Source: Hallerella porci
Lineage (GTDB): Bacteria > Fibrobacterota > Fibrobacteria > Fibrobacterales > Fibrobacteraceae
Direction of reading: 5' to 3'
DNA length: 51,226 bases
Assembly (NCBI RefSeq): GCF_003148885.1
Contig: NZ_QGHD01000017.1
Location: 1 to 51,226, forward strand
Part shown: in pieces, positions 9,332 to 18,049 of the stretch
Numbering within the stretch: position 1 is the stretch's first letter
Layout of the letters: each line of letters starts with the position of its first letter
Program-made: the position numbers and the translations under genes
Notes under the pieces: generated by a model
What the model saw: the letters and a program-made list of their open reading frames with translations, nothing else
Databases searched by the model: none
Told to the model about the DNA's origin: nothing

Positions 9332-10102
9332 ATGAAAAAGAATACTTTTCTTGCTGCATTCATTCGTCGCGAATTGAAAGATTACACTCTTCTTTTGCGA
9401 AATATTCCCTCATTAGTCGTAAACCTTTTTATTCTTTCTGTCGTGTGCATGAATTTGCTCGCAAACAAAGAATTGGTTTCGTGCAAATACTTGGCGCTCG
9501 ATTGCGGTTTTACGCTGAGTTGGATTTCGTTTTTATGCATGGACATGATTTGCAAACGCTTCGGTCCCAAAGCGGCGATTAAAATTTCTCTGCTCGCTTT
9601 GCTAGTTAATTTATGCACATTTGTGCTTTTCAATTTGCTTTCGCATACGCCGGGAATGTGGGGCGAATTTTACAGCTATATCGATTCCGATGTGAACGCG
9701 GCAACCGTTGCAAATAATGCTTTGAACGCCACATTTGGCGGCACTTGGTATGTCGTTTTTGGCTCTGCGCTTGCGATGTTTGTTTCGACTCTTGCCAATT
9801 CAAGTCTCAATCATTTCATTGCGAAAATTACGCACGCGTCGGGATTTAAAAATTTTGCGATTCGTTCTTATTTTTCAACGATGATTGCGCAATTCATCGA
9901 CAATTTTATTTTTGCGCTCGTCGTAAGTCATGTGTTTTTTGGATGGACGATGACGCAGGTTTTTGTGTGCTCGTTAACGGGTGCAGTGATGGAACTTTTG
10001 TGCGAAATTATTTTTAGTCCGATGGGATATAAAATGTGTCAAGCGTGGGAAAAAGAAGGCGTTGGACTCGAATATTTAAAATTTAAGGCAGAACAAAAAT
10101 GA
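9332..10102 (+). CDS. Queuosine precursor transporter (VUT/YhhQ family)
   Basis: This 256-aa inner-membrane protein of the VUT family (COG1738) has about six membrane helices. Members import preQ0 or preQ1, precursors of the queuosine base of tRNA. Family features include LFILSVVCMNLLANKELV in the first helix, WISFLCMDMICKRFGPKAA, IAQFIDNFIFALV and a C-terminal MELLCEIIFSPMGY. The preQ1-I aptamer that ends at its start codon supports this substrate strongly and predicts that high preQ1 shuts the gene off. There is no separate SD sequence. The stop overlaps the start of the SDR gene by 4 bases (ATGA). A large loop near residues 105-145 separates helices 3 and 4. Confidence 0.93.
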   Translation: MKKNTFLAAFIRRELKDYTLLLRNIPSLVVNLFILSVVCMNLLANKELVSCKYLALDCGFTLSWISFLCMDMICKRFGPKAAIKISLLALLVNLCTFVLFNLLSHTPGMWGEFYSYIDSDVNAATVANNALNATFGGTWYVVFGSALAMFVSTLANSSLNHFIAKITHASGFKNFAIRSYFSTMIAQFIDNFIFALVVSHVFFGWTMTQVFVCSLTGAVMELLCEIIFSPMGYKMCQAWEKEGVGLEYLKFKAEQK

Positions 10103-10785
10103 ATGCAAATCAAAAAAAATTAAATGTTTTTATCAGCGGCACGAGCGCAGGAATTGGCAAAGCAACTGCAGAACTTTTTTTAGAAAAAGGATTTTCCGTT
10201 TTTGGATTTGACATTCAAAATGCAACGATTGTGCATTCGAATTATACGCATTATAATACGGATATTTCAGATAAATTAACTTATCCCCAATTCAATTTTC
10301 AACCTGAAATTTTAATCAATAATGCAGGCGTTCAAAATTCCGGAAAAGATATTGAAATCAATTTAAAAGGCTCAATTTATTTTACCGAAAATTATGCGTT
10401 TCATCAAGGAATTCAAGCGGTGTTATTTGTCGCTTCAGCCAGCGCGCATTCGGGCGCAGAATTTCCCGAGTATTCGGCGTCAAAAGGCGGACTGATTTCG
10501 TATATGAAAAATGCAGCGATTCGCTTAGCAAAATTCGGCGCTGTTTGCAACAGCATTTCGCCCGGTGGCGTTACAACAGAATTGAATCGTCCCGTTTTAG
10601 AAAATGAAAATTTGTGGAATCAAATTATGCAAGTGACGCCGTTAAAACGTTGGGCGACGCCTAAACAAATCGCCGAATGGATTTACTTTTTAACTGTCGT
10701 CAATAAAAATTGCACGGGTCAAGATATTTTAATCGATAACGGCGAAAAAGATTTAAACGCTACATTTGTGTGGCCAGAAAATTAA
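10099..10785 (+). CDS. Short-chain dehydrogenase/reductase (SDR)
   Basis: This 228-aa classical SDR is a cytoplasmic NAD(P)-dependent oxidoreductase. The nucleotide-binding motif TGxxxGIG appears as SGTSAGIG (13-20), NNAG is at 74-77, the catalytic Ser is in the VASASAHSG strand (113 or 115) and YxxxK is Tyr125/Lys129. SPGGVTTEL follows the active site as usual. FGFDIQ gives an Asp after strand 2, which favours NAD over NADP. The substrate is not evident. It overlaps the transporter by 4 bases, so it belongs to the preQ1-controlled transcript; SDRs are not standard queuosine genes. Base composition is more AT-rich than neighbouring genes, and its 3' end meets the FISUMP gene head-on. Confidence 0.88.
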   Translation: MNANQKKLNVFISGTSAGIGKATAELFLEKGFSVFGFDIQNATIVHSNYTHYNTDISDKLTYPQFNFQPEILINNAGVQNSGKDIEINLKGSIYFTENYAFHQGIQAVLFVASASAHSGAEFPEYSASKGGLISYMKNAAIRLAKFGAVCNSISPGGVTTELNRPVLENENLWNQIMQVTPLKRWATPKQIAEWIYFLTVVNKNCTGQDILIDNGEKDLNATFVWPEN

Positions 10786-10789
10786 CGAA

Positions 10790-11407
10790 TTATTTTTTCG
10801 AAGAAATTTCGCGGACGCATCTTACAGAGAATCCGAATGATTCCGGTTTTTCCGTATAATTAAACCCCATCGATTTGGAACTCGTATACCACACGTGAGA
10901 TTCTTGGCTCCAGAAAAAAGTCGCTTTGCTTAAATTGCCGTAAGTTCCGTCATCGAAACGGTTTCCCGCAGGCATCGCAGAAAATTTTAGAGTGTCGTTG
11001 CCGTTTGTTTCGCCCGACCAACCGTACGCAGATTTTAAAAGATATGCCGCATTAAAATCGGCGCCCGCTTTCGTCCAAAGCGATTCAAAATTTTGATCGG
11101 TGGGCAAATGAAATTCGGCGGGGCACGCTTTTTCGGCAGCTGCTTTTGTATACAAGCGTCCGTAAGCCATACAATTATCTTCGTCATCTTGATAACAAAA
11201 ACTGCTATCGGTTTTATAATTCAAATTATCTGCCGTCCAAATGAGATTGCCCACTGTAATCGTGCGATATTTTTGTCCATCGCGTACATCGAGAATTTCA
11301 TCTTTGCGGACTTTTTTTAACGACGATTTTTTGGCAGATTTCTGCGCAGAAAAGGAAAAAGAAAAAACGAGAGAAAGGCAAAGGAAAAAGATAAAATGAA
11401 AATGCAT
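10790..11407 (-). CDS. FISUMP-domain exported protein
   Basis: This 205-aa secreted protein has a signal peptide at about 1-20 (MHFHFIFFLCLSLVFSFSFS) and a Fibrobacter succinogenes major paralogous (FISUMP, TIGR02145) domain. Diagnostic pieces are TVGNLIWTADNLNY, YGRLYTKAAAEKACP, FHLPTDQNFESLW, FSAMPAGNRFDDG, FFWSQES and the ending FGFSVRCVR. FISUMP proteins are numerous, exported and of unknown function in this phylum. The five cysteines in the mature part could form disulfides. The ATG has no SD; TAAATTTT lies 4 bases upstream (11412-11419). Divergent from the membrane spermidine-synthase-like gene across 39 bases and convergent with the SDR gene. Confidence 0.9.
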   Translation of the reverse strand: MHFHFIFFLCLSLVFSFSFSAQKSAKKSSLKKVRKDEILDVRDGQKYRTITVGNLIWTADNLNYKTDSSFCYQDDEDNCMAYGRLYTKAAAEKACPAEFHLPTDQNFESLWTKAGADFNAAYLLKSAYGWSGETNGNDTLKFSAMPAGNRFDDGTYGNLSKATFFWSQESHVWYTSSKSMGFNYTEKPESFGFSVRCVREISSKK

Positions 11408-11446
11408 AGCAAAAATTTAATTTAATTTGTATGCAAGAAGGATGAC

Positions 11447-14374
11447 ATGATGAACATTGCCGTTTATTTTCTTTTTGCACTTTCTGGTTTTGCTGGCCTT
11501 ATTTACGAAGGCTCGTGGGCGCGCTATCTCAAACTTTTTCTCGGACATTCGAGTTATGGGCAAGTGCTCACACTTTGCATTTATATGGGCGGGCTCGCCA
11601 TCGGAAGTTTTATTGCGGGCAAATGGGTGACGAAAACAAAACGTCCGCTTTTGGGTTATGGCATTGTAGAATTATTCATCGGAATTGGCGGAATTGCTTA
11701 TCATCCTTTGTATAATTTTTTAACCGGAATTTTTTATGATTCTCAATTTACCGCATCGCTCAGCTCTCGCAGCGCAGAAATTGTAAAAATCATTTTAGCG
11801 ACAGGAAGCACTCTCCCGATTGCGATTGCGGTCGGGATGACTTTTCCTTTTATCGCCGCGGGACTTATGCGAAAAAGCGGCGCAGAACTTTCTTTGCCGA
11901 TGCTTTATTTTTCAAATAGCTTAGGCTCTGCTGTGGGAATTTTAGCGACGAGTTATTTGCTAATTCCTGAAATCGGAAATCATTTAACTCTTTGCGTTGC
12001 CGCATCAATCAATTTTTTATTAGCCGCGATTTTTAGCGTCATCGGACTTTCAACTTCTCCGATTGCAAAAGAAAATGTTTCTGAAAATTTGAATTGCGAT
12101 TATGTGAAAACGCATCACTTGGCAATGCCTCCAAAAAATTTATGGGTTTGGATTGCGGCGCTCACAGGGCTCACTTCTTTTGTTTACGAAATCGTTTGGA
12201 TTCGCTTGTTAAGTTTGCTCATGGGAAGTTCGAGTCACAGTTTTGATCAAATGCTTTCGGCTTTTATTTTAGGCCTTGCGCTCGGCAGTGCTGTGAGTGG
12301 AAAATGGATTCGAAAAGATTCGCTCGTCATTCTTTCTTTGGCGCAAATTTTTATGGCATTTTTTGCTCTTTGCACATTGTATTTTCACAAGCCATTTTGG
12401 ATGATGATGAATGAGGCAAATCAAATTTTTAATCCGACTTCTGACGGATATATTTGCTGGAGCCTTTTTAAATATGCGCTTTCTGTTTTGTGGATGGTGC
12501 CGACGAGTTTCTTTGCGGGCATGACTCTTCCGCTGATTACTCTCATTTTAACGCGAGCTTATCAAAGCGAAGCGCCGATTGGAAAAGTTTACGGTTGGAA
12601 TACTCTCGGATCTATTTTAGGTTCTGCAGGCGGCGGGCTTTTACTCCTTCCGATTTTACAACTGAAAGGCGCATTGGTTTTTGCGGCGATTTTAGATTTT
12701 TCCATTGGATTTATTTTGCTCGCAGTTTACCGCAAACGTTTTCGTCATCATGTGCTGTTTTACGTCGCAGCAATCGCAATGATTTTGCCCGCATTCTTTG
12801 TTCAATTCGATCCGCATTTAATTACTTCGGGCGCATTTCGCACTTATAAAAATTTGCATCCCGATGAAAAAATCCGCGTCATCGATGGAAAAACGGCGAC
12901 GATTAGTTTTCACGAATCGCCAGTGCATTATTACATCAAAACAAACGGCAAAGCCGATGCGAGTTTAGAAAAAGACAGAAACGCTCCGATTTCTAGCGAT
13001 GAATTGACGCAGGCGGCGACAGCATTTATGCCGATGGCTGTAAAAACCGAACCTTACGATGCAGCGATGGTGGGCTTTGGCAGCGGAATGGGCGCGCATT
13101 ATCTTCTCGCTGATCCGCTTCTTCAAAAATTAGATTGCGTAGAAATTGAAGAAGCGATGATGGAACTTGCCCGCGGATTTTATCCGTGGAATCGTCGCGG
13201 TTATGATGATCCGCGCATTCATATTTTCATCGATGATGCGACGACATTTTTCCATACAAATCATAGCCGTTACGATATGATTATCAGCGTTCCATCAAAT
13301 CCGTGGGTGAGCGGAGTTGCAGGACTTTTTGCAAATGAATTTTATGCGAAGATGCGCCGCTATTTAAAACCGGGCGGACTTTGGGTGCAATGGATTCAAA
13401 CATACGAATTTAACGATTTGATGTTCTTCAATATTTTAAAAGCATTAGACGAAAATTTCCCTTATGTGAGCCTTTATAAATCAACGGATGAACCGGACAT
13501 CATCATGATTGCAAGCGATGAACCGGTTTATCAAAAAGGAATTTCGCGATTCTTCTCGGATTCCACTCTTGCGCAAGAATTTAAAAGTTTGCATCGTGAT
13601 CCGGAATTTTTCGGGGAACGCAATTTCTTATTTACCAATCAAATGGTGAAAAATTTAATGGAAGGTGTTTCGCCCAACAGCGTTTTTATTCCGCTGGTCG
13701 ATAGCCGCGCCGAAGAAGCGCGCTTTGTACATTCCGAAGCGCATATCGTCGAAGTTTTTGATTCGTGCGAAGTTTGTTGGCAAGAATTTTTAGATTCTGC
13801 AGATTATGCGAAGCGTCGCCCAGCCCGCGTAAAATCAATGCTCGCAGCAGTTCCAAATCATTTTACAGAAATTTCTCTCTTAGCATTTTCCGATGATTTA
13901 TTACAAAAAGCAAAGAATTCAAAACAAGAAAATGCCGCAGATTCTTTGCGCTTAGATTCGCTAGAATCGTCTGCGGAATATGCAGAATTTCGAGAAATGT
14001 ATTTCGAATATATTTTTGCAATTCCTCTCGAAGCCCGCGATAGTAATGCCGTTTATCAAAAAGTCCGCGACGCTGTTTTCGCCAACGCTTTCCCAAAATC
14101 ATTCGCCGATGAATTTTCCATTTTGGAATTTGCTCGTCAAAAAAATTATGCGGATGCGGCAATTCGCATTGCTGATTTTTATGATCAATATGAATTGTCC
14201 GATATGGGAAAAATTTTCCTGCGGGATTGCGTCATTTTATCGCTCCTTGCAGGAGAAGCAAATTTAGCAGATATCATTTATAAAGATGCAATTCAGAAAA
14301 ATGAAAAATTTGCGTTGGTGGAAAAACGCTTAATCGAAAGAGAAATCAAAAAGATGCGTCTTCGCGGTTTGTAA
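11447..14374 (+). CDS. Membrane-fused spermidine synthase-like protein
   Basis: This 975-aa protein has three parts. Residues 1-460 are about a dozen membrane helices in two similar halves: SGFAGLIYEGSWARYLKLFL near the start and TSFVYEIVWIRLLSLLMGSS near 245. Residues about 470-700 are an SAM-binding aminopropyltransferase-like domain with VGFGSG (542-547), CVEIEEAMMELAR and SVPSNPWVSGVAG. The last 250 or so residues are helical and unassigned. The Asp that binds polyamine in true spermidine synthases is replaced in the SVPSNPW strand, as in other membrane-fused members, so polyamine synthesis is doubtful. Start at the first of two ATGs, with AAGGA 5 bases before. rsmA follows 30 bases later but seems to have its own start signal. 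Confidence 0.85.
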   Translation: MMNIAVYFLFALSGFAGLIYEGSWARYLKLFLGHSSYGQVLTLCIYMGGLAIGSFIAGKWVTKTKRPLLGYGIVELFIGIGGIAYHPLYNFLTGIFYDSQFTASLSSRSAEIVKIILATGSTLPIAIAVGMTFPFIAAGLMRKSGAELSLPMLYFSNSLGSAVGILATSYLLIPEIGNHLTLCVAASINFLLAAIFSVIGLSTSPIAKENVSENLNCDYVKTHHLAMPPKNLWVWIAALTGLTSFVYEIVWIRLLSLLMGSSSHSFDQMLSAFILGLALGSAVSGKWIRKDSLVILSLAQIFMAFFALCTLYFHKPFWMMMNEANQIFNPTSDGYICWSLFKYALSVLWMVPTSFFAGMTLPLITLILTRAYQSEAPIGKVYGWNTLGSILGSAGGGLLLLPILQLKGALVFAAILDFSIGFILLAVYRKRFRHHVLFYVAAIAMILPAFFVQFDPHLITSGAFRTYKNLHPDEKIRVIDGKTATISFHESPVHYYIKTNGKADASLEKDRNAPISSDELTQAATAFMPMAVKTEPYDAAMVGFGSGMGAHYLLADPLLQKLDCVEIEEAMMELARGFYPWNRRGYDDPRIHIFIDDATTFFHTNHSRYDMIISVPSNPWVSGVAGLFANEFYAKMRRYLKPGGLWVQWIQTYEFNDLMFFNILKALDENFPYVSLYKSTDEPDIIMIASDEPVYQKGISRFFSDSTLAQEFKSLHRDPEFFGERNFLFTNQMVKNLMEGVSPNSVFIPLVDSRAEEARFVHSEAHIVEVFDSCEVCWQEFLDSADYAKRRPARVKSMLAAVPNHFTEISLLAFSDDLLQKAKNSKQENAADSLRLDSLESSAEYAEFREMYFEYIFAIPLEARDSNAVYQKVRDAVFANAFPKSFADEFSILEFARQKNYADAAIRIADFYDQYELSDMGKIFLRDCVILSLLAGEANLADIIYKDAIQKNEKFALVEKRLIEREIKKMRLRGL

Positions 14375-14404
14375 TGATGACGAATAAATTCTACTTTTGA
14401 AATT

Positions 14405-15187
14405 ATGGATAGAGATCGTCGTCGCCGTTTTGGACAAAATTTTTTAGATGCAGAAACTGCGAGTTTACTCGCTTCGGATATTCCGCTCTCTGCTTCGGAT
14501 TCCATTCTAGAAATTGGACCGGGTCATGGTGCGCTGACCGAGCCGTTGCTTTCTCGGGGCGTTCCAGTTACCGCCATTGAAATTGACGAAGAATGTGTCG
14601 CGGTTTTGCAAAAAAAGTTTGCGGGCAATTCCAAATTTCATGTGGTCAATCAAGACTTTATGCGATTTCCCATCGACGATTGGCTCAAAGAAAATCCGAA
14701 ACCGTGGCTTGCGGGAAATTTACCGTATAATGTGTCTACGGGAATTGTCGCCAAAGTAATGCCGCTTTTAAAAAAGACGCATGGCTTTATGTGTATGGTG
14801 CAGTATGAAGTCGCTGAACGTTTTTGTGCCGCACCGCATTCTAGAAATTACGGCAGCCTTTCTGTGTGGATTCGCGCTCACGCAAAATGTAAAATGCTTC
14901 GAAAAATTGGACCGGAACATTTTACGCCGCGTCCCAATGTCGATAGCGCAACGGTTTTATTTACACCGCGTCCCGATCCATTAGAAGCTCCCGCAGAATT
15001 TTTTGATTTTGTTCAAGCAGCATTTTCGCAAAAGCGCAAAGTGATTACAAATTCACTTTCGCAGAAATATGAAAAAGAAAAAATTAGCAGTGCTCTTGAA
15101 AAATGCGGATTTTCTTCGAACACGCGCGCCGAAGAACTTTCTCCCGAAGCACTGCTTACTTTGTATCAAACGTTATCGGCAAACTGA
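14405..15187 (+). CDS. rsmA: 16S rRNA dimethyladenosine transferase RsmA (KsgA)
   Basis: RsmA dimethylates two adjacent adenines in helix 45 of 16S rRNA during 30S assembly, using SAM. The protein has 260 aa, as expected. FGQNFL is at 9-14, the SAM loop EIGPGHGALT at 36-45, the acidic AIEID at 57-61, the catalytic NLPY at 105-108 and PRPNVDSATV in the C-terminal part. The start ATG has no SD. Instead TACTTTTG lies at 14392-14399, 5 bases before it, an exact match to the Bacteroidetes -7 consensus TAnnTTTG, so the mRNA may be leaderless. Convergent with the SIMPL gene, only 4 bases apart. Confidence 0.97.
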   Translation: MDRDRRRRFGQNFLDAETASLLASDIPLSASDSILEIGPGHGALTEPLLSRGVPVTAIEIDEECVAVLQKKFAGNSKFHVVNQDFMRFPIDDWLKENPKPWLAGNLPYNVSTGIVAKVMPLLKKTHGFMCMVQYEVAERFCAAPHSRNYGSLSVWIRAHAKCKMLRKIGPEHFTPRPNVDSATVLFTPRPDPLEAPAEFFDFVQAAFSQKRKVITNSLSQKYEKEKISSALEKCGFSSNTRAEELSPEALLTLYQTLSAN

Positions 15188-15191
15188 AAAA

Positions 15192-15923
15192 TTATTTCAG
15201 CTCAAATTGCATAAGCACGCTTGCGCTGATTTGAATTTTTTGTTCGGACATTACGCTGTTTTTTCGCATCATCGCACTGGCGCCTAATGCTGTCGTTTCG
15301 ATCATATCAAAATTGTCTGTGCTCGCAGAGCCATCGCTAACAAAAAGAACTTTGCCAAGTTTCTTTCCCGAAGCTTTTGCTAGAGATTTTGCCTTTTGAG
15401 TTGCTTCTTCAACAGCCGTTTTATACACATCATTTTTCTTTTCGTTTTCGTTTGCAAGAACTGGCGAAACGTTGCGAATTTCCATATCGGGAATTGTCGC
15501 GATGCCTTCGATGAAACGAGAAATTTTTTGCGGATCCGAAATGCGCACGGAGATGTGCTGCGAAATTTCAAAGCCGTCGGATTTCCGTTTGTTATTTTCC
15601 CAAGTCCACGCTTTTTCCAAAGAGAATTGTTGCGCAGTAATGCTATCTTGCGGAATATTTAATGTCGAAGCAAATTCGACGAGTTCTGCGATGCGTTTTT
15701 TGCTCGCTTCCACCAAAATATTTTTCTCCGAATTTCTCGAATTAAAATACAGCGATACGACAACGCTCGAAGGACTGTAAACTTCGGAATGCGATGCCGA
15801 AACAGAAATGCTTCCAACTTTGGATTTGGCTTCAGTCGTTTCGCTTGTCGGCGTGGAATGTAAAATGTAAACGACTGCGATGACGGTCAAGCAGAATGTA
15901 ATAAATGCAATTAAAAATTTCAT
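15192..15923 (-). CDS. SIMPL domain (DUF541) exported protein
   Basis: This 243-aa protein has an N-terminal signal or anchor segment (MKFLIAFITFCLTVIAVVYI) and then a SIMPL/DUF541 domain. The family is periplasmic, with a BP26-like fold. Typical pieces are SISVSASHSEVYSPSSVVV near the start of the domain, DSITAQQFSL, a central ISVRISDP strand and the C-terminal half with VEEATQKAKSLAKASGKKLG. The function of the family is poorly defined; it often counters envelope stress. ATG at 15923 is chosen over the upstream start of the open frame at 15950 because AAGGAG lies 6 bases before it. A TATAAT sequence lies about 18 bases further upstream. Confidence 0.88.
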   Translation of the reverse strand: MKFLIAFITFCLTVIAVVYILHSTPTSETTEAKSKVGSISVSASHSEVYSPSSVVVSLYFNSRNSEKNILVEASKKRIAELVEFASTLNIPQDSITAQQFSLEKAWTWENNKRKSDGFEISQHISVRISDPQKISRFIEGIATIPDMEIRNVSPVLANENEKKNDVYKTAVEEATQKAKSLAKASGKKLGKVLFVSDGSASTDNFDMIETTALGASAMMRKNSVMSEQKIQISASVLMQFELK

Positions 15924-16066
15924 AAAAGCTCCTTTTCTAAGATTATACAAATTTTGTTAACAATCACCCAGAAAATTTTTAAAATCATTGCAAAAGACGG
16001 AATAAATTTTCAGACGTACCAATGGAAAAGCTGAAATTTGTGTATTTTATGAAAAAAGGAAATTCT

Positions 16067-16558
16067 ATGAAAAAAATGCTTTTGACTCTCTTTTCTGCCG
16101 CTGCAGTTTGCTTTTTGGCTGCTTGTGGACCTTCTGCGCTCGAAATCAAAGAAATGTCTTCGGAATGCGAATTGAATGTGGAAATTCGTTATGTGCAAAA
16201 TGATTCGATTGCACTTTTTGTCGGCAACACGATTTATGTTTCTACCGCACAACTTGTTTCCGGAAATCTTTATCCGTTCTCGGTGAGTACGCGTGATCCG
16301 ATGAATATCGATGGGCGTGCGCCGACGGATGTCGTGAATTCGGACGCAGAACTCGCGGCTTATATCGGCAAACGTGTTCCGGGCGCAACGCATTTTGGAA
16401 TTGTGATGGGCGATAATGTTCAAAACGAAATTGGTTTTGAACCGGCAGAAGCGACGAATCTTTTCCGCGGATTTTTTGAAAAAAATTATCCGGGCTCTTC
16501 GACGGTTTTCTTTAACGAAAAAAACGGCGAACTCATCAGCGCAAAAAAACTTTACTAA
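16067..16558 (+). CDS. Putative lipoprotein of unknown function
   Basis: This 163-aa protein has a lipoprotein signal: MKKMLLTLFSAAAVCFLAAC with the lipobox LAAC, so Cys20 would be lipidated. The mature part (about 143 aa) has no motif I recognise. It alternates strands and short helices and includes STRDPMNIDGRAPTDVV and GATHFGIVMGDNVQNE. ATG at 16067 has AAAGGA upstream and is preferred to the ATG at 16022. It is followed after 12 bases by another unknown gene and then PAP2 and histidine-phosphatase genes, so the four probably form one unit. Confidence 0.75.
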   Translation: MKKMLLTLFSAAAVCFLAACGPSALEIKEMSSECELNVEIRYVQNDSIALFVGNTIYVSTAQLVSGNLYPFSVSTRDPMNIDGRAPTDVVNSDAELAAYIGKRVPGATHFGIVMGDNVQNEIGFEPAEATNLFRGFFEKNYPGSSTVFFNEKNGELISAKKLY

Positions 16559-16570
16559 TTGCAGGTGTGC

Positions 16571-17488
16571 ATGTTAGGCATTCAACAGAAAAAAGGCGAT
16601 CCCGATAAACTCTGCGGCAGTCTTGTTGTTTACGCAAAAATTCTTCCGTCAGCGGTGAAGGATAACGATCACGCAGGCATTCCGTTTGATTCGATGGTGC
16701 GCAACGGCATTCTCGCGGTCCGCGGAGAATTTGAAAAGAATAATACGATCAAGCGTTTCTTGCAAAATGAAATGGGCGCTTCAATGGATAAAGGTATTTC
16801 CAATTTAATTGAGCGCATCAAAGAATCGGGCGAAGAATTACCCGAAGGATTAGATCCCGATTCTATCCGCGAACATTTGGAAGAAATTTCTAGCATGGAA
16901 ATTATTCCGGTGCCCGCAAAAGTCATGTTCTACAACAATGAAGAAGAAATTTTAGAAGAGAACGCGGACATTTATTACATCGGTGAATTTACCGGAATGA
17001 GTCAAGCGCATCTTTGCATTACGAGCCTTCCGATTCTTTATCAAGCAAAATATCGGGAACAGCAAAATTCCGAAGAACAAGGTTACATCAACGAACTTCT
17101 TTCGCAAATTGAATCCAACGATTTGATTTCGAGTAAAACGGGAACGGGAGAATTTCTCCCTGGCGAAGGAAATCTGCTCACATTCGTCGGCAACTTACAA
17201 GAACTTTTTGAACGTCAAGTGGTGCCGTATTTGTTGTATCAAGCCGCAGACGAAGAACAATTTAATTCGAGCCTTTTACGCTTTGAACGGTTTATGGAAC
17301 CGTATAAAGAGAAAAAAGATATCGAACAAATTTGCGAATCCATTCGCCGTTTGCGCGCCGATGAAAATAATACCAAAGAACGTTCTCGGATAGAACTTCT
17401 CTGCAAAAAAGTGAGCGCAATGTATCACGAAAAATTTGAACTTCTTCCCGAAATTTTGGAAAAGCTTTCTGCTTTAGAAAACGAATGA
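16571..17488 (+). CDS. Conserved-looking cytoplasmic protein of unknown function
   Basis: This 305-aa protein has no signal peptide or membrane segment and belongs to no family I recognise. The first 60 residues look like a beta-rich domain (GSLVVYAKILPSAV, then SMVRNGILAVRGEF). Residues about 60-115 are helical and acidic, a second beta segment contains VPAKVMFYNNEEEI and YYIGEFTGMSQAHLC, and the last 130 residues are charged helices. ATG at 16571 follows GCAGGTG; the frame could also open at TTG 16559 directly after the lipoprotein stop. The stop overlaps the PAP2 gene start by 4 bases, so expression is coupled. The context suggests an envelope-lipid function, but this is inference. Confidence 0.7.
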   Translation: MLGIQQKKGDPDKLCGSLVVYAKILPSAVKDNDHAGIPFDSMVRNGILAVRGEFEKNNTIKRFLQNEMGASMDKGISNLIERIKESGEELPEGLDPDSIREHLEEISSMEIIPVPAKVMFYNNEEEILEENADIYYIGEFTGMSQAHLCITSLPILYQAKYREQQNSEEQGYINELLSQIESNDLISSKTGTGEFLPGEGNLLTFVGNLQELFERQVVPYLLYQAADEEQFNSSLLRFERFMEPYKEKKDIEQICESIRRLRADENNTKERSRIELLCKKVSAMYHEKFELLPEILEKLSALENE

Positions 17489-18048
17489 TGCAAAAAATAT
17501 CGCAATGGGATGAACGCGTTTCGCGTTATTTATACACGCATCGACTTTCTGAAAAAGCGGATAAGTGGTTGCGCCGTTACACGCGTCTTGGCGACGGTTA
17601 TGTGTGGGCGTTGATAATTCTCTTAATTTTATGGCAAGAAGGCTGGAAGCCTTTGCTGCTTGTTCTTACACAAGTTCTTCCTTCTCTCGTCGCATCTCTT
17701 GCGCTTTATTGGTTGGTGAAACTTTCTACAAAAAGACATCGTCCGTTCGAAGCGATTCCCGAATTTCAAGCGCTAGTTCCGCCGTTAGATAAATACAGTT
17801 TTCCGTCGGGACATACGATGAATAATTTGGCGATTGCGACGACGGTTTTAATTTCAGTTCCCGCTGCGGGTGCGGTTATGATGGCACTTCCGTTGACGTG
17901 GGGATTTTTGCGCGTTTATTTTGGCGTTCATTGGCTTTCAGATGTAATCGGCGGATTTTTCCTTGGTATTTTGAGCTTTATTCTCGGGCATTTGCTTTGG
18001 ACTTTTGCAATGGCTCCGTGGGCTCTTCCTTTGATTTTGGAGCTGTAA
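17485..18048 (+). CDS. PAP2-family membrane phosphatase
   Basis: This 187-aa membrane protein of the PAP2 superfamily removes phosphate from lipid phosphates such as undecaprenyl pyrophosphate or phosphatidate at the membrane surface. All three motifs are present: KX6RP as Lys79, Arg86 and Pro87; PSGH at 107-110; and the third motif with Arg143, His149 and Asp153 (LRVYFGVHWLSDV). About five membrane helices fit the length. The exact lipid substrate is not shown. It overlaps the upstream unknown gene by 4 bases, and the SD of the next gene (GGAG) lies inside its last codons. Confidence 0.9.
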   Translation: MMQKISQWDERVSRYLYTHRLSEKADKWLRRYTRLGDGYVWALIILLILWQEGWKPLLLVLTQVLPSLVASLALYWLVKLSTKRHRPFEAIPEFQALVPPLDKYSFPSGHTMNNLAIATTVLISVPAAGAVMMALPLTWGFLRVYFGVHWLSDVIGGFFLGILSFILGHLLWTFAMAPWALPLILEL

Positions 18049-18049
18049 A

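Noticed and set aside
16022-16066. Upstream ATG for the lipoprotein
   Set aside because: It would add 15 residues before a normal signal peptide, and the ATG at 16067 has a good SD.
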